This document shows, one piece after another, positions 51,530-52,353 of a DNA stretch of 52,353 bases. Made by a program: the position numbers and the translations under genes. How positions within the stretch are numbered: the first letter of the stretch is position 1; the number at the start of each line of letters is the position of its first letter. The notes under the pieces are model-generated. The model was given only the letters and a program-made list of their open reading frames with translations. It did no database searches and had not been told where the DNA came from. This DNA is from an uncultured Alphaproteobacteria bacterium. Its GTDB lineage: Bacteria > Pseudomonadota > Alphaproteobacteria > HIMB59 > GCA-002718135. The stretch is from NCBI GenBank assembly GCA_902635455.1, contig CACPNW010000007.1, forward strand, positions 1 to 52,353. The letters run 5' to 3'.

Positions 51530-52353
51530 GGTCCCAACATTTCTTAAATATTTTATTAGGTATCTATATTTTTGTATTTTTTTCTTATCTTTTTGGTCCA
51601 CTAATAATTATGAGCATCACATCTTTTAATTCACTTGAGTTTCCTTCTATTACCCCATGGGAATGTTTTAGCTGGAGATGGTTTAATGAGGGAAAAATTG
51701 CTTATGATGGCCAGCACTTGGCTGGACTAGCCTCTGATTGGAGATTGCACGATGGTTTAATGAAAAGTTTAATAATAGGGGTAGGCGTAGTTTTATTATC
51801 AGTTCCAATCGGAATGGCAGCTGCTATTGTTTTAACTCAAGTTCATAGCAGATTAAGAACTATTTTTTATTCTGTATCTATTATGCCAGTTTTATTTCCT
51901 GGAGTTATTATTGGTATTTCTACAGTTGTGCTTTGGGATCGAATAGCTACTATTGGGGGTGAAGGATTTATTGCTGATATAGGAAGAAATGGTATATTTT
52001 TGACTATTTTGGGTCAAACTTGTTTTATTTCAACATATTGTTTTTTAATATTTGTTGCTAGATTACAAAGATTTGATCAGACACAAGAAGAAGCTGCGCT
52101 TGACTTAGGGGCTAGTCAAACTCAAGTTTTTATAAAAATTTTAATTCCTTATTTAATGCCAGCCATAGCTTCTTCAGCAGTTATTGCTTTTTTAGCATCG
52201 TTTGAAAATTACAATACAACTGTATTTAGTATTTTATCAGAACAAACTCTAACTACTGTGATTGCTTCAAAAGTTAGATTAGGTATTAGTCCTGCAATAA
52301 GTGCACTTGCTCTAGTTATTATTGCGATAACTTTGATAGCAGCAATTATTTAT
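51526..52353 (+). CDS. PotC-like ABC transporter permease (3' end cut by window edge)
   Basis: Second permease, open from the ATG at 51526 to the window end: 276 codons with no stop, so nearly complete. The first helix is in LNILLGIYIFVFFSYLFGPL, then IIMSITSFNSLEFPSITPWE as in PotC. The EAA loop reads EEAALDLGASQTQVFIKILI then PYLMPAI. It overlaps the PotB-like gene by four bases. Confidence 0.93.
   Translation, partial: MRSQHFLNILLGIYIFVFFSYLFGPLIIMSITSFNSLEFPSITPWECFSWRWFNEGKIAYDGQHLAGLASDWRLHDGLMKSLIIGVGVVLLSVPIGMAAAIVLTQVHSRLRTIFYSVSIMPVLFPGVIIGISTVVLWDRIATIGGEGFIADIGRNGIFLTILGQTCFISTYCFLIFVARLQRFDQTQEEAALDLGASQTQVFIKILIPYLMPAIASSAVIAFLASFENYNTTVFSILSEQTLTTVIASKVRLGISPAISALALVIIAITLIAAIIY

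Noticed and set aside
48219-52353. TauABC-type taurine importer
   Set aside because: The subunits are of the PotABCD type (two different permeases, TOBE ATPase, PotD-like binding protein), not TauABC. Taurine may still be the ligand, but the family does not show it.
1-52353. tRNA, rRNA, CRISPR, insertion sequences or prophage genes
   Set aside because: No cloverleaf-like sequences, regular direct repeats, transposase or phage motifs were seen; gaps between genes are all shorter than about 205 bp.

Overview
This is a low-GC, densely packed bacterial chromosome segment. It most likely comes from a streamlined marine alphaproteobacterium of the SAR11/HIMB59/AEGEAN-169 type. The basis is AT-rich codon use, Lys/Asn/Ile-rich proteins, many 1-10 bp stop/start overlaps, no gap without a gene longer than about 205 bp, and several gene orders typical of Alphaproteobacteria: rpmH-rnpA-yidD-yidC-engB, prs-rplY-pth-ychF, lgt-midA-pgeF divergent from ubiK, and uvrC-pgsA-moaD-moaE. 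The exact lineage cannot be fixed from sequence reading alone. I saw no tRNA, rRNA, CRISPR array, insertion sequence or phage gene.

Positions 1-28,300 are mostly core genome. On the minus strand a run of nine genes goes from rpmH to dapE (ribosomal protein, RNase P protein, membrane insertase, GTPase, arginine and lysine/peptidoglycan precursor synthesis). Next come panC, a PNPOx-like flavoprotein, a short CCA-adding enzyme and trmL. Then follow two secreted-protein genes, an inverse-autotransporter-type beta-barrel and a small exported protein. They sit where the Rieske subunit gene petA would be expected, directly before petB-petC. Cytochrome b carries ANWY in place of the usual PEWY at the quinol-oxidation site. 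After that come ychF, pth, rplY, prs, pgeF, midA, lgt, ubiK, a YbjN-domain gene, proC, a COQ9-like gene, csaA, a MarR/response-regulator/histidine-kinase operon, ilvE, moaE, moaD, pgsA and uvrC.

Positions 28,300-52,353 are an accessory, catabolic region centred on organosulfur, methylated and amino compounds. It holds sulfoacetaldehyde acetyltransferase (Xsc), a Ca2+/cation antiporter, a PcaC-like protein, a SAM methyltransferase, a Rieske mononuclear iron oxygenase, CysQ, a small nucleotidyltransferase and a DddP-type M24 protein (likely DMSP lyase). The DddP gene follows a dipeptide-type ABC importer (fused double ATPase, two permeases, divergent Tat-exported binding protein). Next come a homocysteine methyltransferase-like gene, a GcvT/DmdA-like gene, phosphate acetyltransferase, an omega-amino acid:pyruvate aminotransferase, alanine dehydrogenase, a short MetE-like methionine synthase, and a PotABCD-type ABC importer running off the right edge.

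Read together, the aminotransferase, Ald, Xsc and Pta can form a complete route from taurine (or a related amine) to acetyl-CoA, sulfite and ammonia. DddP, the two methyl-transfer genes, the Rieske oxygenase and the MetE-like enzyme point to use of DMSP/betaine-type methylated osmolytes. The substrates of the two importers are inferred from neighbourhood only. The most unusual observations are the cytochrome b ANWY motif with no adjacent petA, the solitary inverse-autotransporter barrel with its small secreted partner, and a permease gene whose only sensible start with a strong ribosome binding site is ATT.
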